Shown piece after piece: positions 15,475 through 24,235 of a stretch of DNA of 64,000 nt. Origin of the DNA: Peptococcaceae bacterium UBA7702 (GTDB taxonomy: Bacteria; Bacillota; Dehalobacteriia; UBA7702); the NCBI GenBank assembly GCA_002482535.1, contig DLGE01000001.1, positions 1,115,539 to 1,179,538 on the forward strand. The letters are read 5' to 3'. The notes under the pieces were generated by a model. The model searched no databases. It was not told the DNA's origin and saw only the letters and a program-made list of their open reading frames with translations. How positions within the stretch are numbered: position 1 is the stretch's first letter; the number at the start of each line of letters is the position of its first letter. The position numbers were made by a program, and so were the translations under genes.

Positions 15475-16371
15475 ATGCCAAAACACTCTTACAAGGGAGA
15501 AGCCGCCCTTCTCCTCACAGCCCTGATCTGGGGCAGCGGTTTCATCTGCGTCGACTATGCCCTCCAATGCGGGTTCCCCCCGGGTCTCCTTAACACGATC
15601 CGCTTTCTTCTGGGCGCCGCCGTCCTTCTGCTGATCATCAACAGGAAAATGAAGCACATCAGCTTTGCGGAAATCAAAACCGGCTTCATTGCCGGTAGTT
15701 TCTACTTTCTCGGCTTCCTCTTTCAGACCTTGGGCTTGCAGACCATTGAAGTTTCCAGCAACGCGTTGCTGACAGCCACCAATTTGCTGATGGTTCCTTT
15801 TATCGCCCGGCTTTTTTTCAAAGAGAAGATTTCCATCCGCGTCTACATCGCCGTTTTCGCCTGCTTTTTGGGAATCGCGGTACTCAACTGGTCCAACGGC
15901 GGCATCCACTTTCGCACCGGGGATCTGCTGACTTTGATCTGCGCTTTCGCTTTCGCCTGTCACATCGCCTACCTGGGTAATAACACTGACGGCAAAAATA
16001 CCTTTCACCTGACTTTTTTACAATTGCTCACCGTGGGCGTGCTCTCCAGCGTTTACTTCCTTCTTTTTGAAACAGGTCAAACCCACCAGATCCAATGGGG
16101 CAACGGAATGCTTGCTTTGGTCTATTTGGCGCTCTTTCCCTCAGCCCTCTGTCTTTTCTTGCAAACCTACGGCCAGCGTCGCACACCGACGGCAAAAAGC
16201 GCCATTCTGCTCTCTTTCGAGTCCCTCTTCGGCGCCGCCTTTTCCGTGTTCCTCGGTTTGGAACCCTTTACCACCCGTCTTCTCCTTGGCGGCAGCGTGA
16301 TTTTCTTATCCGTTCTTTGGCTTGAATGGAGCAACAGCAAAAAACAGAAAAACGGGGTTCTAACACCATGA
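15475..16371 (+). CDS. DMT-superfamily (EamA) transporter
   Basis: 298 residues with about ten membrane segments in two EamA repeats: ALIWGSGFICVDYAL at the N-terminus and GAAFSVFLGLEPFTTRLLLGG in the second repeat. Family members export amino acids, nucleosides or drugs; substrate unknown. ATG at 15475 follows AAAAGGA by 7 nt. The stop overlaps the next ATG (ATGA), so the isomerase-like gene is co-translated. Confidence 0.85.
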   Translation: MPKHSYKGEAALLLTALIWGSGFICVDYALQCGFPPGLLNTIRFLLGAAVLLLIINRKMKHISFAEIKTGFIAGSFYFLGFLFQTLGLQTIEVSSNALLTATNLLMVPFIARLFFKEKISIRVYIAVFACFLGIAVLNWSNGGIHFRTGDLLTLICAFAFACHIAYLGNNTDGKNTFHLTFLQLLTVGVLSSVYFLLFETGQTHQIQWGNGMLALVYLALFPSALCLFLQTYGQRRTPTAKSAILLSFESLFGAAFSVFLGLEPFTTRLLLGGSVIFLSVLWLEWSNSKKQKNGVLTP

Positions 16372-17198
16372 AGAAAACAGGAATCTTCGCCTGGTACGGT
16401 TATTTTACCGATTATCGTAAACGCCTTGAACGAATCAAAGACGCCGGTTTTGACGGCATCATGCTCTGGTGGGAAGACGAAGGGGGCGATTGGCCCATCC
16501 CCCGCCGGGAGATGGAACGTCTCGCCCTCCAATGGGAACTCACCATTTTCAATTTTCATATGGCGGCGGTAAACGACAACGATATTTGGAATTGCAGCAT
16601 TTCTGTGCGAGAAGGCTACTTAAAACCCATTTGCAAGACCATGGAGGAAATGGCCGACCTCGGTTACCACAACCTCGTAATGCACCTGTGCGAAAGAGGC
16701 GATGTTCCCGATCCCGACGTTGGTCTGCTCCACAGTATCGAATATCTGCTGCCCTACGCCGAAGACAACCGTATAACCCTTTCTTTGGAAAACACCTGGC
16801 GGGCAGATTATCTGGAATACGTCTGGAGCGCCTTTCCCGGCGTGAAAGAGTTGGGTTTCTGTTTCGATACCTCCCACGCCAATCTCAAAGACCAATTTTA
16901 TTTGCTGCAAAAATATCAGCATCTCTTAACGGCGCTGCACCTTTCCGATAACGACGGCACAGGGGATCAGCACCGCTTACCCTTTGACGGCACCATAAAC
17001 TTTGCCCAAAAAGTCACGCCGTATCTCATCGATAGCAATCTACCGTATACCATGGAACTGATCGCGGATCAAAGCCGCTATCCCGATGAAAGAACTTTTC
17101 TGAAAACAGCCTTTGAGCGCGTTACGCGCCTGTTGGAACTGGAAGAAGAGAGGATACAGGAGGAAAAGAAGAATGACCAAATGTTCCTGCGGTTCTAA
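16368..17198 (+). CDS. sugar phosphate isomerase/epimerase (AP endonuclease 2-like TIM barrel)
   Basis: 276 residues. Xylose-isomerase-like TIM barrel with GFDGIMLWWEDEGG near the N-terminus, LSLENTWRADY (metal-ligand glutamate), GFCFDTSHANL and ALHLSDNDGTGDQHRLPFDGTINF; these Glu/His/Asp residues match the metal site of the family. Members isomerise or epimerise sugars and inositols. Translationally coupled to the EamA gene; its end overlaps the start of stnA by 26 nt, so it may share that transcript. Substrate unknown. Confidence 0.82.
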   Translation: MKKTGIFAWYGYFTDYRKRLERIKDAGFDGIMLWWEDEGGDWPIPRREMERLALQWELTIFNFHMAAVNDNDIWNCSISVREGYLKPICKTMEEMADLGYHNLVMHLCERGDVPDPDVGLLHSIEYLLPYAEDNRITLSLENTWRADYLEYVWSAFPGVKELGFCFDTSHANLKDQFYLLQKYQHLLTALHLSDNDGTGDQHRLPFDGTINFAQKVTPYLIDSNLPYTMELIADQSRYPDERTFLKTAFERVTRLLELEEERIQEEKKNDQMFLRF

Positions 17199-17703
17199 GC
17201 CTGAAAAGCCCAAAACCGACCTGACAAAATTAAAACCGCTGCTCACGGAATACGAGAGCCTTCCCGGCAGCCTCATCACCGTGCTGCAAAAAACCCAGGA
17301 TATCTACGGCTATTTGCCCAAAGACGCCATCTACGCCATCAGTGACGCCCTCTGCATCAAGGTCGCCAAAATCATGGGGGTCATCACCTTTTACGCGCAG
17401 TTTCGTTTGCAGCCCGTGGGCAAACATCTCATTATGCTTTGCCAAGGCACTGCCTGCCACGTGAACGGCAGTGAAAACATCGCCACAGCCTTGGAAGACG
17501 AACTTCAAATCAAAGACGGCGAAACCACCGCCGACAACCTCTTCACCATGGAAAACGTCGCCTGTTTGGGTTGCTGTTCCATGGCGCCGGTGATGATGAT
17601 CCGCACGGGCAAAGGCAGTGAGGTTTTCGGCCCCCTGACGCCGAAATCCGCGCGTCAGATCATCAAGGGCATCTATCAAGGGGAAGGAGGCGCTCAGTCA
17701 TGA
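17173..17703 (+). CDS. stnA: NuoE-like [2Fe-2S] subunit, Stn transhydrogenase subunit A
   Basis: 176 residues with the thioredoxin-like NuoE fold. Cluster ligands Cys90, Cys95, Cys131 and Cys135 are in CQGTAC and CLGCC. ATG at 17173 is preceded by AGGAGG. In Stn (Sporomusa-type Nfn) StnA sits with StnB and StnC in an electron-bifurcating complex that couples NADH, NADPH and ferredoxin. The identification rests on the gene order NuoE-like, NuoF-like, then a NuoG/NfnB-like fusion. A HydABC-type hydrogenase is ruled out locally because no H-cluster subunit follows. Confidence 0.82.
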   Translation: MTKCSCGSKPEKPKTDLTKLKPLLTEYESLPGSLITVLQKTQDIYGYLPKDAIYAISDALCIKVAKIMGVITFYAQFRLQPVGKHLIMLCQGTACHVNGSENIATALEDELQIKDGETTADNLFTMENVACLGCCSMAPVMMIRTGKGSEVFGPLTPKSARQIIKGIYQGEGGAQS

Positions 17704-19460
17704 TCATTACAGTGGGTATGGGAAGCTGCGGCATTGCCGCCGGCGCCCAAAAAACCTTTGACGCCATCGCCGCCCTCATCGAAAAGGAAAACCTCGACGT
17801 TACCCTGAAACCCGTGGGCTGCATCGGCGCCTGTTTCAATGAACCCGTCGTGGAAATCATTGATCACGATAACGGCAACGAAAAGCACTACCTTTACGCA
17901 AAAATTGATGGGGAAAAAGCGGCGGCGCTCTTAAAGAGCCACCTGGAGCAGGGAATTCCCCTTGAGGAATTCCTCGTTCCCCAAACAGATATGGCCTTTT
18001 TGGAAAAACAGACCCGCATCGCTTTGAGTGATTGCGGCGTGATCAATCCCGAAGACATTACAGAATACATCGAACACGACGGTTTCCAGGCATTAAAACA
18101 CTGTCTTCACGATCTGACGCCGGAAGAAGTCATCGAAGAGATCAAGATTTCCGGTCTTCGGGGCCGGGGCGGCGCCGGTTTCCCCACCTGGTTTAAGTGG
18201 AACGCGGCCCGGCAAAACCAAGACGATATCAAATACATGATCTGCAATGCCGACGAAGGCGACCCCGGCGCGTTCATGGACAGAAGCTTGCTGGAAAGCA
18301 ATCCCCACAGCGTTCTTGAGGGCATGATGATCGGCGCTTACGCCATCGGCGCCAGGGAGGGGAAAATCTACGTCCGCGCCGAATATCCCCTGGCCATCAA
18401 ACGTCTGGAAAAAGCCATTGAGGAAGAAGAAAAAAAAGGCTATTTGGGGGATCATATTTTAGGCACCGACTTCTCCTTCCGCCTGGAAATCAAAGCCGGC
18501 GCCGGCGCTTTCGTTTGCGGCGAGGAAACAGCCCTCATCGCCTCCCTGGAAGGGGAACGGGGTATGCCCCGACTGAAACCGCCCTTCCCCGCCGAACGCG
18601 GCTACCTCCAAAAACCCAGCAATATCAATAACGTGGAAACCTATGCCAACGTACCCTGGATCCTCCGCCACGGCGGAAACGCTTTCGCCGCCATGGGCAC
18701 GGAAAAGAGCAAGGGCACCAAAGTTTTCGCCCTGGCCGGCAAAGTCAAAAAAGGCGGCCTGGTGGAAGTGCCCATGGGCATGACCATCCACGAAATCATC
18801 TTCGGCATCGGCGGCGGCATCAAAGACGACCGGGAAATCAAAGGCGTCCAGATGGGCGGCCCCTCCGGCGGCTGTATTCCCAAAAACCTCCTTGATACGG
18901 CGGTAGACTATGAGAGCATTACCAAAGTCGGCGCCATCATGGGTTCCGGCGGCATGATCGTCATGGATGAAACCACCTGTATGGTGGATATGGCCCGGTT
19001 CTTCCTCCAATTCACGAAAGATGAAAGCTGCGGCAAATGCGTCCACTGCCGCATCGGCACCAAGCGGATGCTGGAAATTTTAGAACGCATCGTCAACGGC
19101 GAAGGCAAAGACGGCGACATCGAAACCCTGAAAACCTTGGGTGAAAACATCATCGCCGGTTCCCTCTGCGGCCTCGGTCAGAGCGCGCCCAATCCCGTAT
19201 TGAGCACCCTTCGCCATTTTGAAGAGGAATACCGCGCCCATATCGAAGATCATAAGTGTCCCGCCAAAAAGTGCAAGCCCCTTTTGACCTTTTCCATCGA
19301 TCCGGAAAAATGCACGGCTTGTATGGCCTGTAAAAAGAAGTGTCCCGTTGACGCCATCAGCGGTGAAAAGAAAAAGCCTCAGGTAATCGACGCCAATATC
19401 TGTATCCACTGCGGGAATTGCGAAGCTGTTTGCAAGTTCGGCGCTGTTATCGTAGAGTAA
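17700..19460 (+). CDS. stnB: NuoF-like flavoprotein, Stn transhydrogenase subunit B
   Basis: 586 residues. N-terminal thioredoxin-like [2Fe-2S] domain (Cys in GMGSCGIAAGA, VGCIGACFNEP), FMN/NADH domain with RGRGGAGFPTWFKWN near 151-165, SLBB domain, [4Fe-4S] motif ESCGKCVHCRIGT near 441-453, and two C-terminal [4Fe-4S] ferredoxin motifs (CTACMACKKKCP near 539, CIHCGNCEAVC near 567). This architecture is shared by HydB and StnB and provides the FMN site for NADH. ATG overlaps the stnA stop by 4 nt. Confidence 0.85.
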   Translation: MIITVGMGSCGIAAGAQKTFDAIAALIEKENLDVTLKPVGCIGACFNEPVVEIIDHDNGNEKHYLYAKIDGEKAAALLKSHLEQGIPLEEFLVPQTDMAFLEKQTRIALSDCGVINPEDITEYIEHDGFQALKHCLHDLTPEEVIEEIKISGLRGRGGAGFPTWFKWNAARQNQDDIKYMICNADEGDPGAFMDRSLLESNPHSVLEGMMIGAYAIGAREGKIYVRAEYPLAIKRLEKAIEEEEKKGYLGDHILGTDFSFRLEIKAGAGAFVCGEETALIASLEGERGMPRLKPPFPAERGYLQKPSNINNVETYANVPWILRHGGNAFAAMGTEKSKGTKVFALAGKVKKGGLVEVPMGMTIHEIIFGIGGGIKDDREIKGVQMGGPSGGCIPKNLLDTAVDYESITKVGAIMGSGGMIVMDETTCMVDMARFFLQFTKDESCGKCVHCRIGTKRMLEILERIVNGEGKDGDIETLKTLGENIIAGSLCGLGQSAPNPVLSTLRHFEEEYRAHIEDHKCPAKKCKPLLTFSIDPEKCTACMACKKKCPVDAISGEKKKPQVIDANICIHCGNCEAVCKFGAVIVE

Positions 19461-19472
19461 AGGAGGCAGAAG

Positions 19473-22400
19473 ATGAGTACCATGGAAATCACCATTGATC
19501 ATAAAAAATATACCTTTGAAAAGGGACAGACCATCCTTGACGTGGCCCGGATTAACGGCATTGAGATCCCCACGTTATGCCATCATCCCCTGGTGGAAAC
19601 GTACGGCGCCTGCGGCGTCTGTTTGGTGGAAGACGAAAACAGCCCCAAACTGTATCGGGCCTGCGCCACGGAAGCCAACGAAAACATGGTCATCCATACT
19701 GAGGGCAAACGGGCCGCCAAAGCCCGCAAGGTCGCCTTGGAATTGCTTTTTTCCGACCATCGGGGCGACTGCCGCCCCCCCTGCACCTTGGCGTGTCCCG
19801 GCCACACCGACTGTCAGGCCTATACGGGTCTTATTGCCAACGGCAACTATAAGGAGTCACTCCGCGTCATCAAGCGGGTGATCCCCTTACCGGCCTGCAT
19901 CGGCCGGGTCTGTCCTCATCCCTGTGAAGAGGCCTGCCGCCGTCAACTGGTGGAAGAACCCATCTCCATCGCGGAATTGAAGGCCTTCGCCGCCGATATG
20001 GATCTTTTCGGCGATGACCGCTTCATCGAGGAAGTACCCGCCCCCAGCGGAAAGCAGATCACCGTGGTCGGCGCCGGCCCCGCCGGACTCACCGCCGCTT
20101 ACTTTTTGGCCTTAAAAGGCCACAGCGTGGAAATCATCGAAGCCATGCCCAAAGGCGGCGGCATGCTCCGTTACGGCATCCCCCAATACAGATTGCCCAA
20201 AGAGATTCTGGACCTCGAAATTGAAAATATCGCCCGTCTCGGCGTGACCTTCCGCTATAACACAAGAGTCGGCAAAGACGTTGATTTCGCGGAATTGAAA
20301 GACCGCAGCGACGCCGTTTATGTGGCCATCGGCGCCTGGCAAAGCGCGGCAATGCGCTGCAAAGGCGAGGAAGCCCAAGGGGTTTTGGGCGGCATCGACT
20401 TTTTGATCGCCGTGGCCCAGGGCGAAAAGCCGCACCTTGGCAAAAACGTCGCCGTGGTCGGCGGCGGCAACACCGCCATGGATGCCTGCCGCACCGCCAT
20501 CCGCCTCGGTGCGGAAAAAGTTTACGTCCTCTACCGCCGCACCGAAAAGGAAATGCCGGCGGAAGCCCTGGAAATCAAAGAAGCTCAGGAAGAGGGCGTG
20601 GAATTCCGTTTCCTCGTGGCTCCCACGGAGGTGCTTACGGAAAACAATAAGGTCAGCGGGATTCGCCTGCAAAAGATGGAACTGGGAGAAGCGGATCAAT
20701 CCGGCAGACGCCGGCCTGTGGCCATCGAAGGCGCTTTGGAAGACCTGCCCCTGGATACGATCATCGCCGCCATCGGTCAGAAAGTCGTTGCCGACGGCAT
20801 CCCCGTGGGTTTGACCGACTGGAAGACAATCAAGGCCGATGAACACACCTTCCTAACGGACCAAAAAGGCGTATTTGCCGGCGGCGACGGCATCAACAAC
20901 GGCCCCGGCATCGCCATTGAAGCCATTGCCGACGCCCACCGCGCCGCCGACATCATTGACAGTTACCTGAAAGGCGATATCATCCCTTATACAGAACCGT
21001 TCCTTTCCAAAATCAAAAAAGTTACCGCCGAAGACCTCGCCGACCGGGAAAAAATGCCCCGCCGCAACGGTCCGCGCCTTGCCGCGGAAGATAGAAAGCA
21101 GACCTTTGACGAAGTCTTTCTCGGTCTCAGCGAAAAAGACGCCGTCGCCGAAGGTTCCCGCTGCCTTGAATGCGGCTGCGCCGACTACTACGAATGTAAA
21201 CTGATTCGCTACGGTCAAACATATCAACTGGCGGAAAACAGCTTCGGCGATACGGTCCGCAAGCGGAACATGGCCGACCATAACCCCTACATCGACAGGG
21301 ACAGCGATAAATGTATCCTCTGCGGCCTCTGTGTCAGAGTCTGCGACGAAGTGGTGGGCAAAGGCGTTTGGGGCCTAGTGCACCGCGGCTTTGAAACCAT
21401 CATCCAACCGGAATTTAATATTTCCCTGGCAGATTCGGCGTGCATCACCTGCGGCCAGTGCGTTAACGTCTGTCCCACCGGCGCGCTCACGGAAAAACAG
21501 GTTTTGGCCAAACGCATTCCCCTGGCGGAACAGGCTACCAACAGCAGTTGCGGTCAATGCGCCATCAACTGCAAGACCACGGTACTGACCTTTGGTGATC
21601 AGCTCTTCCGGGTGATTCCCCGGGAAGAAACGGGCCTCCTCTGCAAAAAAGGAAAATTCGGCTATGAAACGGTCCTCGGCGGCGAACGGGTAAAAGCTCC
21701 CATGGTGGACGGCAAAGAAACCACTTACGAAGCCGCCGCCGCAGCCCTCAAAGCAAGGATCAAGGACTACAACAACGATAGCGATGAAATCGGCGTTTTC
21801 CTCGCCGCCAATCTCAGCAAGGAAGAGGTTGCCGCCTACGTCGATTTCGCCAAAAATACCTTGGGTACCGAGATCATCGCCTCTCCCGCCGCCTTTACTT
21901 ACGACATCAAGGGCGACGCCAAAGTGACGGATATCGATCATGCCAAACATATCGTCTACATCGGGGAAGATCCCTATACCGATAATCCCGTGGCCGGAAT
22001 CCGCATGGCAAAAGCAAAGGCGGAGGTATGCTGCTTTACCAAGGACGATGCCATCGAAGTCGGCAAAGAAACCGATCTGGTGATCATCGCCGAAAAGAGT
22101 ACCGACGCCAAAACCTGCGCCAAAGGCGCATCCCTGGCCAAAGCCGCCGGCGCCAAACTCTTGGTGCTCCACGACGCCGCCAATACCGGAATTTACCGCG
22201 GCGCAGGGGTCAAAACCCCTGATAGCTTAAATGACCATTTAAAGGCTCTGGTCGTCATCGGCGACGCGGCGGAAATCCCTGTGAAAACCCATACCCTGCT
22301 GATGATCGCACCGCGTCATACAGCCCAAACAAAGAACGCCGAGATCCTGCTGCCCTTCGCCACCAGCTTTGAAACCAGCGGCACCGTAGCCTGCAACTGC

Positions 22401-22481
22401 GGCACCGAATTCTGGAGAGAGCAGGCCCTTTGTCCCCCGGCAGGCAAGAGCAACCTGGAAATCCTGGATCTGCTGAAATAA
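19473..22481 (+). CDS. stnC: NuoG/NfnB-like fusion, Stn transhydrogenase subunit C
   Basis: 1002 residues. Order of domains: NuoG-like [2Fe-2S] (Cys36, 47, 50, 64), Cys-rich linker with CPGHTDCQAYTG, a GltD/NfnB-like domain with two dinucleotide sites (VVGAGPAGLTAAYF near 193, VVGGGNTAMDACRTAI near 327), two [4Fe-4S] ferredoxin motifs (CILCGLCVRVCDE near 613, CITCGQCVNVCPTG near 656), then the N-terminus of a molybdopterin-oxidoreductase fold with CGQCAINC near 692 and no catalytic molybdenum domain. This fusion of an NADP(H)-binding NfnB-like part with a NuoG-like part is what distinguishes Stn from HydABC. AAAGGAGG precedes ATG. Ends at a strong terminator. Confidence 0.82.
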   Translation: MSTMEITIDHKKYTFEKGQTILDVARINGIEIPTLCHHPLVETYGACGVCLVEDENSPKLYRACATEANENMVIHTEGKRAAKARKVALELLFSDHRGDCRPPCTLACPGHTDCQAYTGLIANGNYKESLRVIKRVIPLPACIGRVCPHPCEEACRRQLVEEPISIAELKAFAADMDLFGDDRFIEEVPAPSGKQITVVGAGPAGLTAAYFLALKGHSVEIIEAMPKGGGMLRYGIPQYRLPKEILDLEIENIARLGVTFRYNTRVGKDVDFAELKDRSDAVYVAIGAWQSAAMRCKGEEAQGVLGGIDFLIAVAQGEKPHLGKNVAVVGGGNTAMDACRTAIRLGAEKVYVLYRRTEKEMPAEALEIKEAQEEGVEFRFLVAPTEVLTENNKVSGIRLQKMELGEADQSGRRRPVAIEGALEDLPLDTIIAAIGQKVVADGIPVGLTDWKTIKADEHTFLTDQKGVFAGGDGINNGPGIAIEAIADAHRAADIIDSYLKGDIIPYTEPFLSKIKKVTAEDLADREKMPRRNGPRLAAEDRKQTFDEVFLGLSEKDAVAEGSRCLECGCADYYECKLIRYGQTYQLAENSFGDTVRKRNMADHNPYIDRDSDKCILCGLCVRVCDEVVGKGVWGLVHRGFETIIQPEFNISLADSACITCGQCVNVCPTGALTEKQVLAKRIPLAEQATNSSCGQCAINCKTTVLTFGDQLFRVIPREETGLLCKKGKFGYETVLGGERVKAPMVDGKETTYEAAAAALKARIKDYNNDSDEIGVFLAANLSKEEVAAYVDFAKNTLGTEIIASPAAFTYDIKGDAKVTDIDHAKHIVYIGEDPYTDNPVAGIRMAKAKAEVCCFTKDDAIEVGKETDLVIIAEKSTDAKTCAKGASLAKAAGAKLLVLHDAANTGIYRGAGVKTPDSLNDHLKALVVIGDAAEIPVKTHTLLMIAPRHTAQTKNAEILLPFATSFETSGTVACNCGTEFWREQALCPPAGKSNLEILDLLK

Positions 22482-22518
22482 GCCTTTGAACCTTTGAATA
22501 ATGGACATCACTCCAAAT

Positions 22519-22573
22519 AAAAAGAGGGTATTCCAAAAGTCACGAAATGACTTGAGGGATACCCTCTTTTTCG
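22519..22573 (+). terminator. terminator with inner hairpin, end of stn operon
   Basis: Outer stem AAAAAGAGGGTAT/ATACCCTCTTTTT encloses a second hairpin AAGTCA-cgaaa-TGACTT (22537-22553). The same design recurs at 27243 and 62098. Confidence 0.85.
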
Positions 22574-22602
22574 TATGCCGTTGCCTTTCCTTAAAATTCA
22601 CA

Positions 22603-22634
22603 TTGTAAACTATATAAAAGTTTTTGGTTGACAT
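22603..22634. promoter_or_regulatory. BirA operator of the biotin operon
   Basis: TTGTAAACT (22603-22611), 14 nt, GGTTGACAT (22626-22634) closely match the known BirA site TTGTAAACC-N14-16-GGTTTACAA. The right arm covers the -35 box of the birA promoter, so biotinylated BirA would block its own operon. Confidence 0.8.
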
Positions 22635-22656
22635 ATAAATACGCCGGGGGTATAAT
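22628..22656 (+). promoter_or_regulatory. sigma-A promoter of birA-bioYBDA
   Basis: TTGACA (22628-22633), 17 bp, TATAAT (22651-22656): a perfect consensus promoter overlapping the BirA operator. Confidence 0.9.
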
Positions 22657-22681
22657 GAACGACAATGCGAGGTGAAGAAAA

Positions 22682-23662
22682 ATGAGCGTAAAAGATCGGG
22701 TTTTATCCCTTCTGCATGAGAACAAAGGAGCTTTCGTATCCGGTGAGGAAATTGCCGCCGGGCTTTGCGTCAGCCGGGCGGCAATTTGGAAAGCCATCCA
22801 AACGCTGCGCGCCGAAGGTTACGAAATTGAAGCCTCCCCCCGGAAAGGCTACGCCCTTGACGGTGATACCGACCTGCTGTCGGCAGCGGCGATCGCCGCC
22901 AAGCTGAAAGGTGCCGGCGAGGGACTGCGGCTTCTGCAATACCCCGCTGTTTCCTCCACCAATATCGTGGCCGCGGAAATGGCAGCGGCAGGAGAAAGAG
23001 ACGGTACCGTTGTGCTCGCCGAAGAACAGACGGCGGGAAAAGGGAGAAAAGGCCGGGGTTTCTTTTCCCCGGGACAGGCAGGCCTCTATCTCAGCATCCT
23101 TTTGCGCCCCAAGTATTCCCTATCCGACTCTCTGCTGCTGACCACGGCGGCGGCGGTGGCGGTATCCCGCGCCATCGAGGCAGTCAGCGGCCAAGATGCC
23201 CAGATCAAATGGGTCAACGACGTCTATATCAATGGCAAAAAAGTCTGCGGCATTCTCACCGAAGCCGCCCTCGCCATGGAAAACGGCGGCCTTGATTATG
23301 CCGTCGTCGGCATTGGCGTCAACGTATTCGCTCCGAAGGAGGGCTTTCCGCCGGAGCTGCGGGAAATCGCCACCGCCCTTTTTCCCGAAACAAAATCGAA
23401 AAGCGGTGTAAAAAACGACCTGGCTGCCGCCATCCTCAACCATTTTATGGCTTATTATCGGGACCTCACCGCCAAAACCTTTTTACCGGCATACAGAGAA
23501 CGCTGTTTCTTCCTGGGGAAAGAGATTTTCGTGCTCCGGGGCAACGCCGCGCAAAAAGCCACAGCCCTTGCCATTGACGATCATTTCCGGCTGGTCGTCC
23601 GCTACCCAGACGGCAAAGAAGAGGCGCTAGACAGCGGTGAAGTCAGCGTCCGCTGGCGTTAA
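22682..23662 (+). CDS. birA: bifunctional biotin ligase / biotin operon repressor
   Basis: 326 residues. N-terminal winged helix (about 1-65, FVSGEEIAAGLCVSRAAIWKAIQTL) for DNA binding, then the ligase domain with GRKGRGFFSPGQAGLYLSI (biotinyl-AMP loop), IKWVNDVYINGKKVCGIL, and a C-terminal SH3-like domain. It attaches biotin to carboxylases and represses the biotin genes. GAGGTG lies 7 nt before ATG. First gene of its own operon, behind a recognisable operator, so autoregulated. Confidence 0.95.
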   Translation: MSVKDRVLSLLHENKGAFVSGEEIAAGLCVSRAAIWKAIQTLRAEGYEIEASPRKGYALDGDTDLLSAAAIAAKLKGAGEGLRLLQYPAVSSTNIVAAEMAAAGERDGTVVLAEEQTAGKGRKGRGFFSPGQAGLYLSILLRPKYSLSDSLLLTTAAAVAVSRAIEAVSGQDAQIKWVNDVYINGKKVCGILTEAALAMENGGLDYAVVGIGVNVFAPKEGFPPELREIATALFPETKSKSGVKNDLAAAILNHFMAYYRDLTAKTFLPAYRERCFFLGKEIFVLRGNAAQKATALAIDDHFRLVVRYPDGKEEALDSGEVSVRWR

Positions 23663-23670
23663 CCGCGCTG

Positions 23671-24234
23671 ATGCCGCAGCGAACCGTTTCCCTTCGAAAT
23701 CAGATACTCTGCGCTTTCTTCACGGCACTGATCGCCGTCGGCGCCTTTCTGCGCGTACCTGTCCCGATGGTTCCCTTCACCCTGCAATTTCTCTTTACGA
23801 CACTGGCCGGAATACTCCTCGGCCCCAGACTCGGTGCCCTCAGCGTCATCTGCTATCTGCTTTTGGGTCTTGTGGGATTTCCCGTCTTTGCCGCCGGCGG
23901 CGGTCTGGCCTACGTGTTTCAACCCAGTTTCGGCTACCTCATCGGTTTCTGCCTGGGTACCTATATCACCGGTAAAATCGCCGCCGGATGCCCCAACCCT
24001 TCCGCAAAAAGGCTGTTCGCTGCGGGTCTTGGCGGTCTCCTTGCCGTTTATACCTTAGGCATGGTTTACTTCTGGGCAATCAGCCGCTTTTACCTGGGAG
24101 ACGCCATAACCGTACCCACGCTGCTGCTATACTGTTTTCTACTGCCGGTACCGGGGGACCTTTTGCTCTGCGTCACCGCCGCCGCCCTCGGCCGGCGTCT
24201 ATTGCCAATCATAGAACAAACAAGAAGAAGATGA
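23671..24234 (+). CDS. bioY: biotin ECF transporter S component
   Basis: 187 residues with about six membrane segments; signature stretches VPVPMVPFTLQFLFTTLAGILLGPRLGA and GFPVFAAGGGLAYVFQPSFGYLIGF are diagnostic for BioY. It binds biotin and works with the shared EcfAA'T module encoded elsewhere, or alone. Starts 8 nt after birA with no clear ribosome binding site, suggesting translational coupling. Confidence 0.93.
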   Translation: MPQRTVSLRNQILCAFFTALIAVGAFLRVPVPMVPFTLQFLFTTLAGILLGPRLGALSVICYLLLGLVGFPVFAAGGGLAYVFQPSFGYLIGFCLGTYITGKIAAGCPNPSAKRLFAAGLGGLLAVYTLGMVYFWAISRFYLGDAITVPTLLLYCFLLPVPGDLLLCVTAAALGRRLLPIIEQTRRR

Positions 24235-24235
24235 C

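Noticed and set aside
17173..22481. Electron-bifurcating [FeFe]-hydrogenase (HydABC)
   Set aside because: The third gene carries a GltD/NfnB-like domain and no H-cluster motifs.
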